A stretch of DNA of 64,000 nt from Ampelocalamus luodianensis (Eukaryota > Streptophyta > Magnoliopsida > Poales > Poaceae), in the NCBI GenBank assembly GCA_036346255.1, contig CM070632.1, positions 31,584,657 to 31,648,656 of the forward strand, in the 5' to 3' direction. Position numbers and translations under genes: made by a program. Of this stretch, positions 1 through 9,980 are shown piece after piece. The notes below the pieces were generated by a model. The model worked only from the letters and a program-made list of their open reading frames with translations. It was not told the DNA's origin and searched no databases. The first letter of the stretch is position 1. Every line of letters starts with the position of its first letter.

Positions 1-270
1 TACACGACCACAATATACACATTCGCAACACCCTAACTAATTGACCAAGATTCAAACTTTGATAATTCCAATATTCCACCAACATGAACAAATGTTCTTG
101 GATCACAATCAGTATTGCCCCCAACGACCATCATTCCTTTTACATCCAATGCTCTATAAGATTTATATCACGAAATCAATTCATCCTCCAATGCTCCTTA
201 AATAACTTGCAACCCAAGGTCTCACAACATCATATACTTGACTACCACTATTTAGCTGCCACTATACCTC
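1..270 (-). mobile_element. Interior of LARD-like element B, left piece
   Basis: AT-rich non-coding DNA resembling the interior of elements C and D (for example the part of D near 31930-32100). It ends with acctc (266-270), the left copy of the target-site duplication of element A. The same element resumes at 9981, so A interrupted it. The left LTR of B lies outside the window. The short ORF at 84-275 shows no domain and is not called. Confidence 0.7.
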
Positions 271-2638
271 TGTAACACCCTGGCCAAACAGAAGCCAAGA
301 TGCCACCTAGTTATTCTAACAATCTACACATTTCGGAAGAATATGAAATAAATATATCAACCAACTGACAGTATTAACATAATCAAGATATGGTGAAGGT
401 ATCCTTCCTTCACCTTCTAAGTTATTTAATACTGAGAAACATTAAAGAAGGTTCACATGCAGAATAAATCAACATCATAGCGGAGAAGGTATCCTTCCTT
501 CTCCAATTAAAGTTTAATTATTACAATTCAAAGATTTACGAATGTAATATTGAACTAGAATTATGACTTGAACATGAAATTGGTGATGTAGACAAGTAGT
601 GTGTGTCTACTCCCTCCCAAGAGAATCTCATCAACAATCACCTAGAAATAGACAAAACAACGCAAGGGTGAGTCCAAGACTCAGCAAGTACAATGATCAA
701 TAAAACATTTATCAATACGAATAAGACATGCTCGACATCAACATTGGTCATAACACAAATGAGTGCATATGAAGACATGACATGAATGCTTAAAATCAAG
801 GGAATGGACTGCACACACACATATACCGGTATAGTCAGTGAACACCCGTCGGTGTTCACTCAAGCCCGCATCTTAACAAAAATGCGGGGATCCATTTCCC
901 GTATGAAGAACGTTTCATACGGGTGTCCAACATTGCCCATCTTGGAATTAATGGGTCTTACTCAACCATCCCGAATTGATGGTCTTCCTCATCCACTCCC
1001 GTGGACGGCAAATGATAATGAATGCATGAAACAACTTATTGAATTAAACATTACCATCATTTCTAATCATGAATTCAACACAAGATACAAAACATGAATA
1101 TCTCACTTCATACTACACAAAAGTTATCACAAAGACGATCATATCAATAACCACAATGCACAACCAGTTCGATTAACAAAGTACTTGCCTTCCGCGTTGA
1201 GACGCGTTAGCTGACAGCGATGGCGTTCCTAAATTCGAAGCTCCGCCGCCTAACCAATGAAATACATTCAATAAGAACACCAGAAAATACCCATTTCTAC
1301 TAATCAACGCTATACACCGCTTCCTCAAGACTCTAGTCGTTAATACAAAACTTAAACTGAAATCAACAATTCTGTCATAACTTAATTCTGACAGCGCACA
1401 GTAATTGGCATAACTTAAGATCTGGAAGTCGAAACGAGGTGAATCCAATTTCTGTAGCTTCTTAACTGACTAAACTACAATACTCTAGTTGACGTGATAA
1501 ACCAACTTGGTCAAATTAATAGGCTAATAATTGTTTGAACATTCAGCACAGATTCAACCTACCAAATTTCAGCAGAAATATTCAGTTGATCATAACTTCT
1601 ATGTTACAACTCCGAATTGAGCGTTCTTTACCAATCTGAAAAGGTTATCGAATTACCTACAATAACCTAGTTGGGTGAACTTTCAGATTCTTCCAACTTC
1701 TCTATCATAAAATAGAAAATATACAGACAGATTAATCACGTCAGGTTTCTGGCAGCAGCTGTTAAAACAGACATATCTTTTGATCCGTAACTCGGAATCA
1801 AGTAAACTCAGTGGCCATCTAAACCTGACAGGGAATACTTCAATTTTCTAGGAGACACCAAGTTCAAAAACTGTGATTAACAATTTCTTATACACTTACA
1901 AGTTGACTGCAGAATCTCGTCAGGATTCTGGACAGTCAAGACTAATTCTATCCTAACTTTGACTCGGACCTCGGAATTGAGTGAACTCGGCGGCCACTGA
2001 AACGTAAGAACAAGACCTAGATATCTCTAGGAGACCGAACCTTCAGATTCTGCCTAAAAATAACCGAAACACCCTCTACAACGTACTGGACAGAATCAGT
2101 TTCTAATTTCAGCAAGTCTGCCTAATCAAAACGTATCCAAATCTCTTCTACCAACTATCAAACCACGAGGATCGGCATCGTTACCCTTGCTACAACCAGG
2201 AGTAGGTAGAAGGATCCTTGGTGAAGAAGCTCTTCCTCCTTTTCCCCTCCTTTGGCCGAATCACCCAACAGCCCACCTCGGCTTTGCGAACACCAACCGT
2301 GGGAAACTCCGAGATCGGTTGGGGCAGCACTACAGCAGGAGGAGCAGCCACAAGGGAGATGGGGCGGCTCCAAGGCAGGGCGCAAGGGAGGAGAGGGGAG
2401 GGGAGGGGAGGGGTGGCGGCCAAGAGGGAAAAGAAGGGGAGGGTGGCCGCCAAGGAATAAAAGGGGAGGGCTAGGTTTGCACCAAGGGGGAGGAGGGGCG
2501 CATGGGCCTAGGCCCATGGCCGGCCAAGGCCCTGAAAGGCTACCGAGGCCCAAAACCTCATCCTCTCCAAAACGACATTTTTACGCTAGCCGAAGTTCCC
2601 GATTAAACCTTTCTTTCCGAACAAAAACAGGTATTACA
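271..2638 (-). repeat. 3' LTR of element A
   Basis: Begins tgtaacaccctggcc and ends gtattaca on the plus strand; partner at 7627-9980. Contains two 8-bp-arm hairpins (392-414 and 482-504), a run of six hairpins (837-1005), a GAGTC/GACTC hairpin (670-682) and a GA-rich tract near 2385-2465. The ORFs over 2158-2848 are low-complexity by-products of that tract. Confidence 0.93.
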
Positions 2639-2652
2639 TTCTACCGCCTTAA
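2639..2652 (-). other. Polypurine tract of element A
   Basis: Plus strand ttctaccgcctt; on the coding strand a purine-rich aaggcggtagaa directly upstream of the 3' LTR, where plus-strand DNA synthesis is primed. The same site in element C (24476) has an unbroken run of five C, so here one position of the run is changed. Confidence 0.75.
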
Positions 2653-2699
2653 TGCATTCGACTCGAATTCGCTCACGAAACGAACACAAGGGCGTAAGA

Positions 2700-3173
2700 C
2701 TAAGGAATTTGAAACAAACATTAACACGCATCAAAGAACAAATATGTCGGATAAAGCTCGCGATACGAGACTCCAATTCCCAAGTGGCCTCCTTCTGGCC
2801 CGATGGGACCAAAGGATTTTGATAAACTTCGTGGTTTTATTCTCGTAACCCGCTCGATTCCTCTAGAATCTTTTCTCGGTCGCGACTCAAAAGTAAGGTC
2901 CTCGCTCAATACTCAATGGCTCCAATGGAACGGCATGATCCGGGTCTCTCAAGTATTTCTCAACATAGACACATGAAACACATTATGAACTCCACGCATG
3001 GACTCGGAAGATCCAAGCGATAAGCCAATTTCCCAATTCGTGCCACGATTGGGAACGGTCCAATGTACCTCTGGACTAAGCTTTCCTTTGGTACCAAACC
3101 GCACTACACCTCTAGTAGGCGAAACCTTCGTAAGAACTTCGCTCCCACTTCGAATTCCAACTCGCCTTCTCAC
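2700..3173 (-). pseudogene. Integrase C-terminus and chromodomain-like tail, element A
   Basis: The minus-strand reading has VHNVFHVSMLR (near 2955), a hallmark of the end of the gypsy integrase C-terminal region. Downstream, near 2780, comes EATWELESRI, which matches the core of the chromodomain-like tail of Del/Tekay chromoviruses. In that family the tail is thought to bind histone marks and steer integration into heterochromatin (known for the family, not shown here). Reading is interrupted by in-frame stops and shifts between the two motifs. The coding region ends roughly 100 bp before the 3' LTR, normal spacing for this group. Confidence 0.75.
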
Positions 3174-3207
3174 ATCCGCATAACTCTTCTCGCTGGCTCG
3201 AGCAAAG

Positions 3208-4100
3208 TTAGCGATTTTTCCCGACCTCTGCTACTCTAGCCACGCTTTTGAACCTGGCCAGACCCAAAACACTGTTCTCCAACCGCATCCCAAAGACAAA
3301 GGAGATCTCGCACCTTCGCCCATAGAGAACCTCAAATGGTGCAGCTCGAACATCGGTGTGATAGCTATTGTTATAGGCGAACTCGCCAAAGCCAGTGATC
3401 TTCCCAACCCCTTCCGTGATAAAACACAACACTGAGCATATCTTCTAAAGTTTGATTGTACGCTCGATCACCATCTGTCTCGAGGGTGGAATGCGTGACT
3501 AAGACGGAGTTGCGTGCCCAAAGCACTCGCAAGCTCTCCCAAAACTTGGAAACAAATTTGGCATCTCGGTCGAAACAATAGTCTTTGGCACCCTGCAAAC
3601 GTATTATCTCTCGCACATAGAGTGGAGCCAAATCGCCGCACTGGTGGTTCGAATAGGAATGAAATGTGCGACTTACCAACCGATCCACTATAACCCATAT
3701 AGCATCCTTCCTCGCCGAGTGCGAGGTAAACCAACCACAAAATCCATGGAGATGTCATCCCATGGCCACACCGAACCTCTAAAGGTTGCAACAATCCCGC
3801 GGCCGCTATGTTCACCATTTAACCACCGGGCGATCCCACACGAGGCCACATACCGCGCAATATCGACTTTCATTCTCTTCCACCGTAAACTCTTCTTCAA
3901 ATCTTTGTACATTTTGGTCTCACTGGATGTATCAGATACGGTGTGCTTCCTTTAGAATCTCGCTTTAACTCAGTGCCCTCGTGGCACACAAAGGCGACCT
4001 TTAAATCGCAATGCACCCGACTCATCTATGCCAAGTGGCCTTGTTTGCCTTCATCTAGGCGCTTCTTGCACGCTGAAACATTTGATCAAGTCGTTGTGCT
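3208..4100 (-). pseudogene. Integrase core of element A (frameshifted)
   Basis: Minus-strand frames show, in order, an N-terminal zinc-binding part (MYKDLKKSLRWKRMK near 3900), the first catalytic region with MDFVVGLPRT (near 3735), and DRDAKFVSKFWESL (near 3550) holding the second catalytic Asp. The third, Glu-bearing region near 3470 is broken. EFAYNNSYHTDVRAAPFEVLYGRRC (residues spread over 3300-3400) marks the end of the core. The pieces lie in at least three frames, so the enzyme cannot be made as written. It would insert cDNA into the genome with a 5-bp staggered cut, matching the 5-bp duplication seen here. Confidence 0.85.
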
Positions 4101-4269
4101 TCCCGCACTCGATCCGGAATGGTTGACTCAAGAAGCAAACGGTCTCGGACATGGTGCCCGCAAAACAAAAGGAGATATCCATACGCCCAAATCAGCAATG
4201 AGACAACTCGAGAGTAGGAGGGGTCGCCTTATACTCAGGGCATCGGCTACAACATTTGCCTTGCCCGGT

Positions 4270-5500
4270 GATACCGAATGGTGAGATCATAGTCTTTTAT
4301 CAACTCTAACCATCTCCTCTCGCCTCAGTTTAAATCTTTTCGGTAAAGATGTATTTGGACTCTTGTGATCAGTGAAAATGTCACAAGATTCGCCATACAA
4401 ATAATGACGCCAAATCTTCAAAGCAAGAACCATCGCAGCAATTTCTAAATCGTGAGTAGGATAATTGCTTCATGTTTCTTCAATCGCCACATGCATAGGC
4501 AATCACCTTGCCATCCTCGCATAAGTACACAACCAAGCCCAACTCTAGAAGCATTCGAATAAATAGTGAACCGCTTCCTCGGTTCAGAAGAGTGAGTACC
4601 GGAGCGGTCACCAATCTATCCTTCAAAGTACTGAAACTTCGCTCACACGCGCTACCCACCGAAACTTGACCCCTTTCGTGTCAATCGTGACAATGGTCTA
4701 GCAAGGGTAGAGAAACCTCCACTAAACGCCGATAATAACCGCTAAACCTAAAACTCCTCACTTCTTTTACATTAGTTGGTCTTTTCCATTCCACCACCGT
4801 TGAGATCTTACTTGAATCAACCAAATGCCCTCTTGATTGATTACATGGCCTAAAACCCAACTTCGTAAATCCAGATTCACACTTCTTCGCTTGGCATAAA
4901 ATTGGTTCACTCGTGGTCTCAAGTACCAACCTCGATGTCGAGCATGATCTTCTTTCGCCTTGGAATAAATCAAGATGTCATCAATGAATACTACGATTTA
5001 AATCATCAAGGTAAGGGTGCAACATACTATTCATGGCTTCCATGAAAATCGCAGGAGCATTGGTTAGCCCAAAAGACATAACCTTATACTCATAATGACC
5101 ATACCTTGTAGAGAAGGTCGTCTTCTCAATATCTTGCTCTCGAACTCTAATCTGATTATAACTCGATCAAGGTCAATTTTGGAGAATATTTTAGCTCCTT
5201 CAACCGATCAAAGAGATCCTCAATACGGGCAAAGGATATTTATTCTTCACGCTGCTTGGTTAAGAGCCCGTAATCCACACACATACGCCAACTACCGCCC
5301 TTCTTCTTAGTGAAAAGAACAGAGCTCCCACGCGAAACACTACGCCGAATCAAACCTTTGGATAGCAAATCATCCAATTGCTTTTTCAACTCCTCCCGAA
5401 GGACGCGCCAAACGATATGGAGATATAGAAATAGGTCGGGTTCCTGAACAAGATCTATCCGAACTCCACGTTACGCTCAGAGGTATTCCGTGAAGCTCAC
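4270..5500 (-). pseudogene. Reverse transcriptase and RNase H of element A (frameshifted)
   Basis: The minus strand holds an RT fingers region near 5390-5265 (a KKKGG...RMCVDY-type stretch), FSKIDL near 5185 with the first catalytic Asp present, TTFSTRYGHYE near 5095-5130, and VVFIDDILIYSK (4959-4994) with the catalytic Asp pair. SGYYRRLVE follows near 4740. The RNase H part continues to about 4270 with FTDHKS near 4370 and a tether-like WRHYLYGE. Catalytic residues look intact, but the frame changes repeatedly and short stops intervene. The order fits a Ty3/gypsy pol. Confidence 0.85.
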
Positions 5501-5989
5501 CGAAAAACATCGGAAACTCATTCACTACCGTAATATCTTCAATACGGCGGAGATTCGACTTTCGCTAAGGGACCAAAGCATCCCAATGGTTGAGGCTCGA
5601 CGATCGGGAAACAAACTAGTCAACACGAACAAGGAATCAAGCGCGCTACCCGAAAAACCGTTCTTCACCCGATGGAGCTCGCAAAGTCACCGTCTTCCAA
5701 AAGCAACAAATCTTGGCACGATAATTGAATAACCACCCATACCCAAAATAACATCAAAAGGTGATAAATTTGAATCACCATAAGGTTGGCGTGAAATTCT
5801 CATCTTCAATAGTGATAGTACACCTGTGACACGTCAGAGCTAGAAATAAGACCCCTGAGAACCGACCACCACAGCACTCGGATATAAATCGCACACTCAA
5901 ACTCGCCCTTCCAACAAACTCTAAGGACACAAAAGAATAAGTAGCTCCGAATCAAATAATACGAAAGCCTCATGTGAATCAACTAGTAG
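5501..5989 (-). pseudogene. Aspartic protease region of element A (frameshifted)
   Basis: On the minus strand a hydrophobic EAFVLFDS stretch (about 5944-5970) leads into the retroviral-type aspartic protease active site. The frame is lost immediately after the Asp-Ser by a missing base in a G run. The protease would mature the gag-pol polyprotein. The rest, to about 5500, is expected to be protease and linker, but I recognise no further motif. Confidence 0.6.
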
Positions 5990-7420
5990 AGTACTGTCAC
6001 CACATCAGACGGCCACATGATCGGGAGTAGGCATGGCGAGACCCCATGGGTACCGGAGCGAAGACGCACCAAAGACTCAGTGAAGGATGAGCAGGAACCG
6101 CTGCAGAGAAGCATACTGAAGGTGGTGTAGACGGGGCAGGTTCCAGAGAACCCCAAGGAGGCGCAGAGTAAAACTGCAGAGGAACCCATCCCGACGAAAA
6201 TCGAGGCACAGGAGGTGCAGCTAGAGTCAGCATCGAGCCCCGAGGTGCACCGGAAGAAGACGCGAATCGAACGGATTCCCACTTGATGATGCTCGGGGGT
6301 TCGTTTGCAACCGACGCTTTGTGGCCTTCCCGCCACACCGACGACACGCCCCTCAAAGAACACTCAAGACCGTGACCTCTCCACATCTCAAACATTTCAT
6401 ACCTTGTCCCGACGACGCAATCGAGGTGCAATGACGACGGCGTGGCGCCGAGAAAGAAGGCCGCCATCGCTGAAATAACGAGACCGGCGACTTTGAAATC
6501 TCTTGGATGCGGTCGTCGTGAAGACCCGCCCACCACTAAAACCCGCGCCGCCACCGCTGTAACCACCAACAGAATAAGTGCCACAAGCCGCCGCGTCGCA
6601 TGAAGGAAGATTCTCACCAACTCCATTCCTCTAGCTCGCTCAACCATCAGATCGAAATCACGCAAGACGATGCCCTGCACCGGCTATACTCAACGAGACC
6701 CCGACGGAACCTCTTAGCCTTCTCCATATCATCATTGGCTACCGGTACAAAGCGCACAGTGCCGTTGAATTCAGCCCATACTCAAATCGACCTATTACCT
6801 CGAGTCAACGCTAACAGAGACCGCCCATCTTCTCAACAAAGGAATCCGGATAGTACTTGACTCTAAATTGCCCCACAAAACTTCCCATGAAATCGTCCTC
6901 GAACCGGGTCCAGCGCATGTAACCCCTTCCCACCGATATCGCCTTGGCCCTTCGCTGAAAGGCCACAAACGAACCCTTTGCACTCGCGCTCATCTCCAAT
7001 GCATCAAATCGCCGCCCATGTACCGGAGCCACCTGCCGCTCAATCGGGTACCCGCCCATCAAAAGTGTCAAGTCGGCGACATCCACTCGCGAGACTTATC
7101 CTAGTCTCGTGGAACCACCGCAACGATCGGACTCGCAACGGAGACAAGAAGAAGAAGCAGGAACAAAGCAGCAGCAGTTGAGCCGCCGCACCGCTGACGG
7201 AGTTGCTCGCTCTCCCTCTCAAGATTCGAACACACAGCCGACGCCGCCGGGCATCCATGGCCGGCGTAGCTTGAGCTTCAGCGGCTGGGTGAGCAGATGA
7301 GGCAACCTCCTCAGTAGCACCACCAGCAGCCTCTTCTGCGGAGGTTGCAGAAACAACCGGACCACGTCCACGACCGCGACCACGGCCCGGCAGACGTCCA
7401 CGTCCTCTACCTCTCGCCAT
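5990..7420 (-). pseudogene. Gag of element A (frameshifted)
   Basis: The most upstream start is the ATG at 7418-7420, opening MARGRGRGRLPGRGRGRG, an Arg/Gly-rich N-terminus common in grass gypsy gag. A mid-region at 6811-7086 (MRWTRFEDDFMGSFVGQF) matches the retrotransposon gag domain that builds the particle shell. A CCHC zinc knuckle lies at about 6285-6350 (Cys-X2-Cys, then Gly-His further on), with its parts in different frames because of single-base losses. The gag start lies about 200 bp downstream of the primer site. The segments are readable in all three minus frames. Confidence 0.8.
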
Positions 7421-7612
7421 CTAAGAACACCACAACCGAACAAAACTAAACACTTAACTTAGCAGCTCAAAGGAAGCACGTAACTAAACAACAATTTCAC
7501 AACAAATAAAGCATATCAACAGAGATTGCGGAAACAATGAATTACCCAACCCAACCTACTGTGCACAGTGTGTCAATTTAATAATTTTATTTTAACCACG
7601 GACCTAAAGCCC

Positions 7613-7624
7613 GCTCTGATACCA
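7613..7624 (-). other. Primer binding site (initiator tRNA-Met), element A
   Basis: On the minus strand TGGTATCAGAGC, two bases from the end of the 5' LTR. It is complementary to the 3' end of plant initiator tRNA-Met, the usual primer of this group. The following GGGCTTTAGGTCCGTGG is shared with elements C and D. Confidence 0.93.
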
Positions 7625-7626
7625 AC

Positions 7627-9980
7627 TGTAACACCACTGCCAAACGAAGCCAAGATGCCACCTAGTTATTCTAACAATCTACACATTTCGAAGAATATGA
7701 AATAAATATATCAACCAACCGACAAGATTAACATAATCAAGATATGGTGAAGGTATCCTTCCTTCACCTTCTAAGTTATTTAATACCGAGAAACATTAAA
7801 GAAGGTTCACATGCGAATAAATCAACATCATAGCGGAGAAGGTATCCTTCCTTCTCCAATTAAAGTTTAATTATTACAATTCAAAGATTTACGAATGTAA
7901 TATTGAACTAGAATTATGACTTGAACATGAAATTGGTGATGTAGACAAGTAGTGTGTGTCTACTCCTCCCAAGAGAATCTCATCAACAATCACCTAGAAA
8001 TAGACTAAACAACACAAGGGTGAGTCCAAGACTCGCAAGTACAATGATCAATAAAACATTTATCAATACGAATAAGACATGCTCGACATCAACATTGGTC
8101 ATAACACAAATGAGTGCATATGAAGACATGACATGAATGCTTAAAATCAAGGGAATGGACCGCACACACACATATCGCAGATAGTCGGTGAACACCGTCG
8201 GTGTTCACTCAAGCCCGCATCTTAACAAAAATGCTGGATCCATTTCCGCACGAAGAACGTTTCATACGGGTGTCCAACATTGCCCATCTTGGAATTAATG
8301 GGTCTTACTCAACCATCCTCGAATTGATGGTCTTCTCATCCACTCCCGTGGACGGCAAATGATAATGAATGCATGAAACAACTTATTGAATTAAACATTA
8401 CCATCATTTCTAATCATGAATTCAACACAAGATACAAAACATGAATATCTCACTTCATACTACACAAAAGTTATCACAAGACGATCATATCAATAACCAC
8501 AATGCACAACCAGCTCGACATCAGCACTTGCCTTCCGCGTTGAGACGCCAAGTTAGTCGGCAGCGATGATGCCTAAATTCAAGCTCGCCGCCTAACCAAT
8601 GAAATACATTCAATAAGAACACCAGAAAAATACCCATTTCTACTAATCAACGCTATACACCGCTTCCTCAAGACTCTAGTCGTTAATACAAAACTTAAAC
8701 TGAAATCAACAATTCTGTCATAACTTAATTCTGACAGCGGCACAAGAATTGGCATAACTTAAGATCTGGAAGTCGAAACGAGGTGAATCCAATTTTTGTA
8801 GCTTCTTAACTGACTAAACTACAATACTCTAGTTGACGTGATAAACCAACTTGGTCAAATTAATAGGCTAATAATTGTTTGAACATTCAGCACAGATTCA
8901 ACCTACCAAATTTCAGCAGAAATATTCAGTTGATCATAACTTCTATGTTACAACTCCGAATTGAGCGTTCTTTACCAATCTGAAAAGGTTATCGAATTAC
9001 CTACAATAACCTAGTTGGATGAACTTTCATATTCTTCCAACTTCTCTATCATAAAATAGAAAATATACAGACAGATTAATCACGTCAGGTTTCTGGCAGC
9101 AGCTGTTAAAACAGACATATCTTTTGATCCGTAACTCGGAATCAAGTAAACTCAGTGGCCATCTAAACCTGACAGGAATACTTCAATTTTCTAGGAGACA
9201 CCAAGTTCAAAAACTGTGATTAACAATTTCTTATACATTTACAAGTTGACTGCAGAATCTCGTCAGGATTCTGGACAGTCAAGACTAATTCTATCCTAAC
9301 TTTGACTCGGACCTCGGAATTGAGTGAACTCGCGCCACTGAAACGTAAGAACAAGACCTAGATATCTCTAGGAGACCGAACCTTCAGATTCTGCCTAAAA
9401 ATAACTGAAACACCCTCTACAACGTACTGGACAGAATCAGTTTCTAATTTCAGCAAGTCTGCCTAATAAAAACGTATCCAAATCTCTTCTACCAACTATC
9501 AAACCACGAGGATCGCATCGTTACCCTTGCTGCAACCAGGGAGTAGGTAGAAGGATCCTTGGTGAAGAAGCTCTTCCTCCTTTCCCCTCCTTTGGCCGAA
9601 TCACCCAACAGCCCACCTCGAAGCTTTGCGAACACCAACCGTGGGGAAACTCCGAGATCGGTTGGGGCAGCACCACGCAGGAGGAGCAGCCACAAGGGGA
9701 GATGGGGCGGCTCCAAGGCAGGGCGCAAGGGGAGAGGAGGGGAGGGGAGGGTGGCGCCAAGAGGAAAAGAAGGGAGGGGTGGCCGCCAAGGAATAAAAGG
9801 GGAGGGCTAGGGTTTGCACCAAGGGGAGGGGAGGGCGCATGGGCCTTGGCCCATGGCCGCCAAGGCCTGGAAAGGCTACCGGAGGCCCAAAACCTCATCC
9901 TCTCCGAAAAACGACATTTTTACGCTAGCCGAAGTTCCCCGATTAAACCTTTCTTTCCCGAACAAAAACAGGGTATTACA
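7627..9980 (-). repeat. 5' LTR of element A
   Basis: Partner of 271-2638, begins tgtaacaccactgcc and ends gggtattaca. Hairpins recur at 7746-7768, 7835-7857, 8022-8034 and 8186-8357. Differences from the left copy are mostly one- or two-base gains and losses at CG or CHG sites, for instance 8034-8036 and 8240-8255. Confidence 0.93.

Larger units (their letters stand above)
271..9980 (-). mobile_element. Full-length Ty3/gypsy LTR retrotransposon, element A
   Basis: A complete insertion bounded by two related LTRs (271-2638 and 7627-9980) that begin TGTAACAC and end TATTACA. It is flanked by a perfect 5-bp duplication, acctc at 266-270 and 9981-9985. An initiator-Met primer site beside the right LTR and gag-pol read leftwards show minus-strand orientation. 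Domain order is gag, protease, reverse transcriptase, RNase H, integrase, chromodomain-like tail, as in Del/Tekay-type chromoviruses (family knowledge). All frames are interrupted by many small indels, so no full polyprotein can be read. It lies inside element B. The LTRs look nearly identical over long stretches, which suggests a recent insertion, at odds with the heavy frame damage. Confidence 0.93.

Noticed and set aside
837..1005. Hairpin cluster considered as a CRISPR array
   Set aside because: Arms differ from unit to unit, there is no constant repeat with unique spacers, and the context is a plant retrotransposon.
2252..2848. 198-aa plus-strand ORF
   Set aside because: Gly/Arg-rich translation of the GA-rich part of A's LTR, running past the LTR end; opposite to the element's orientation and not preserved in the other LTR.
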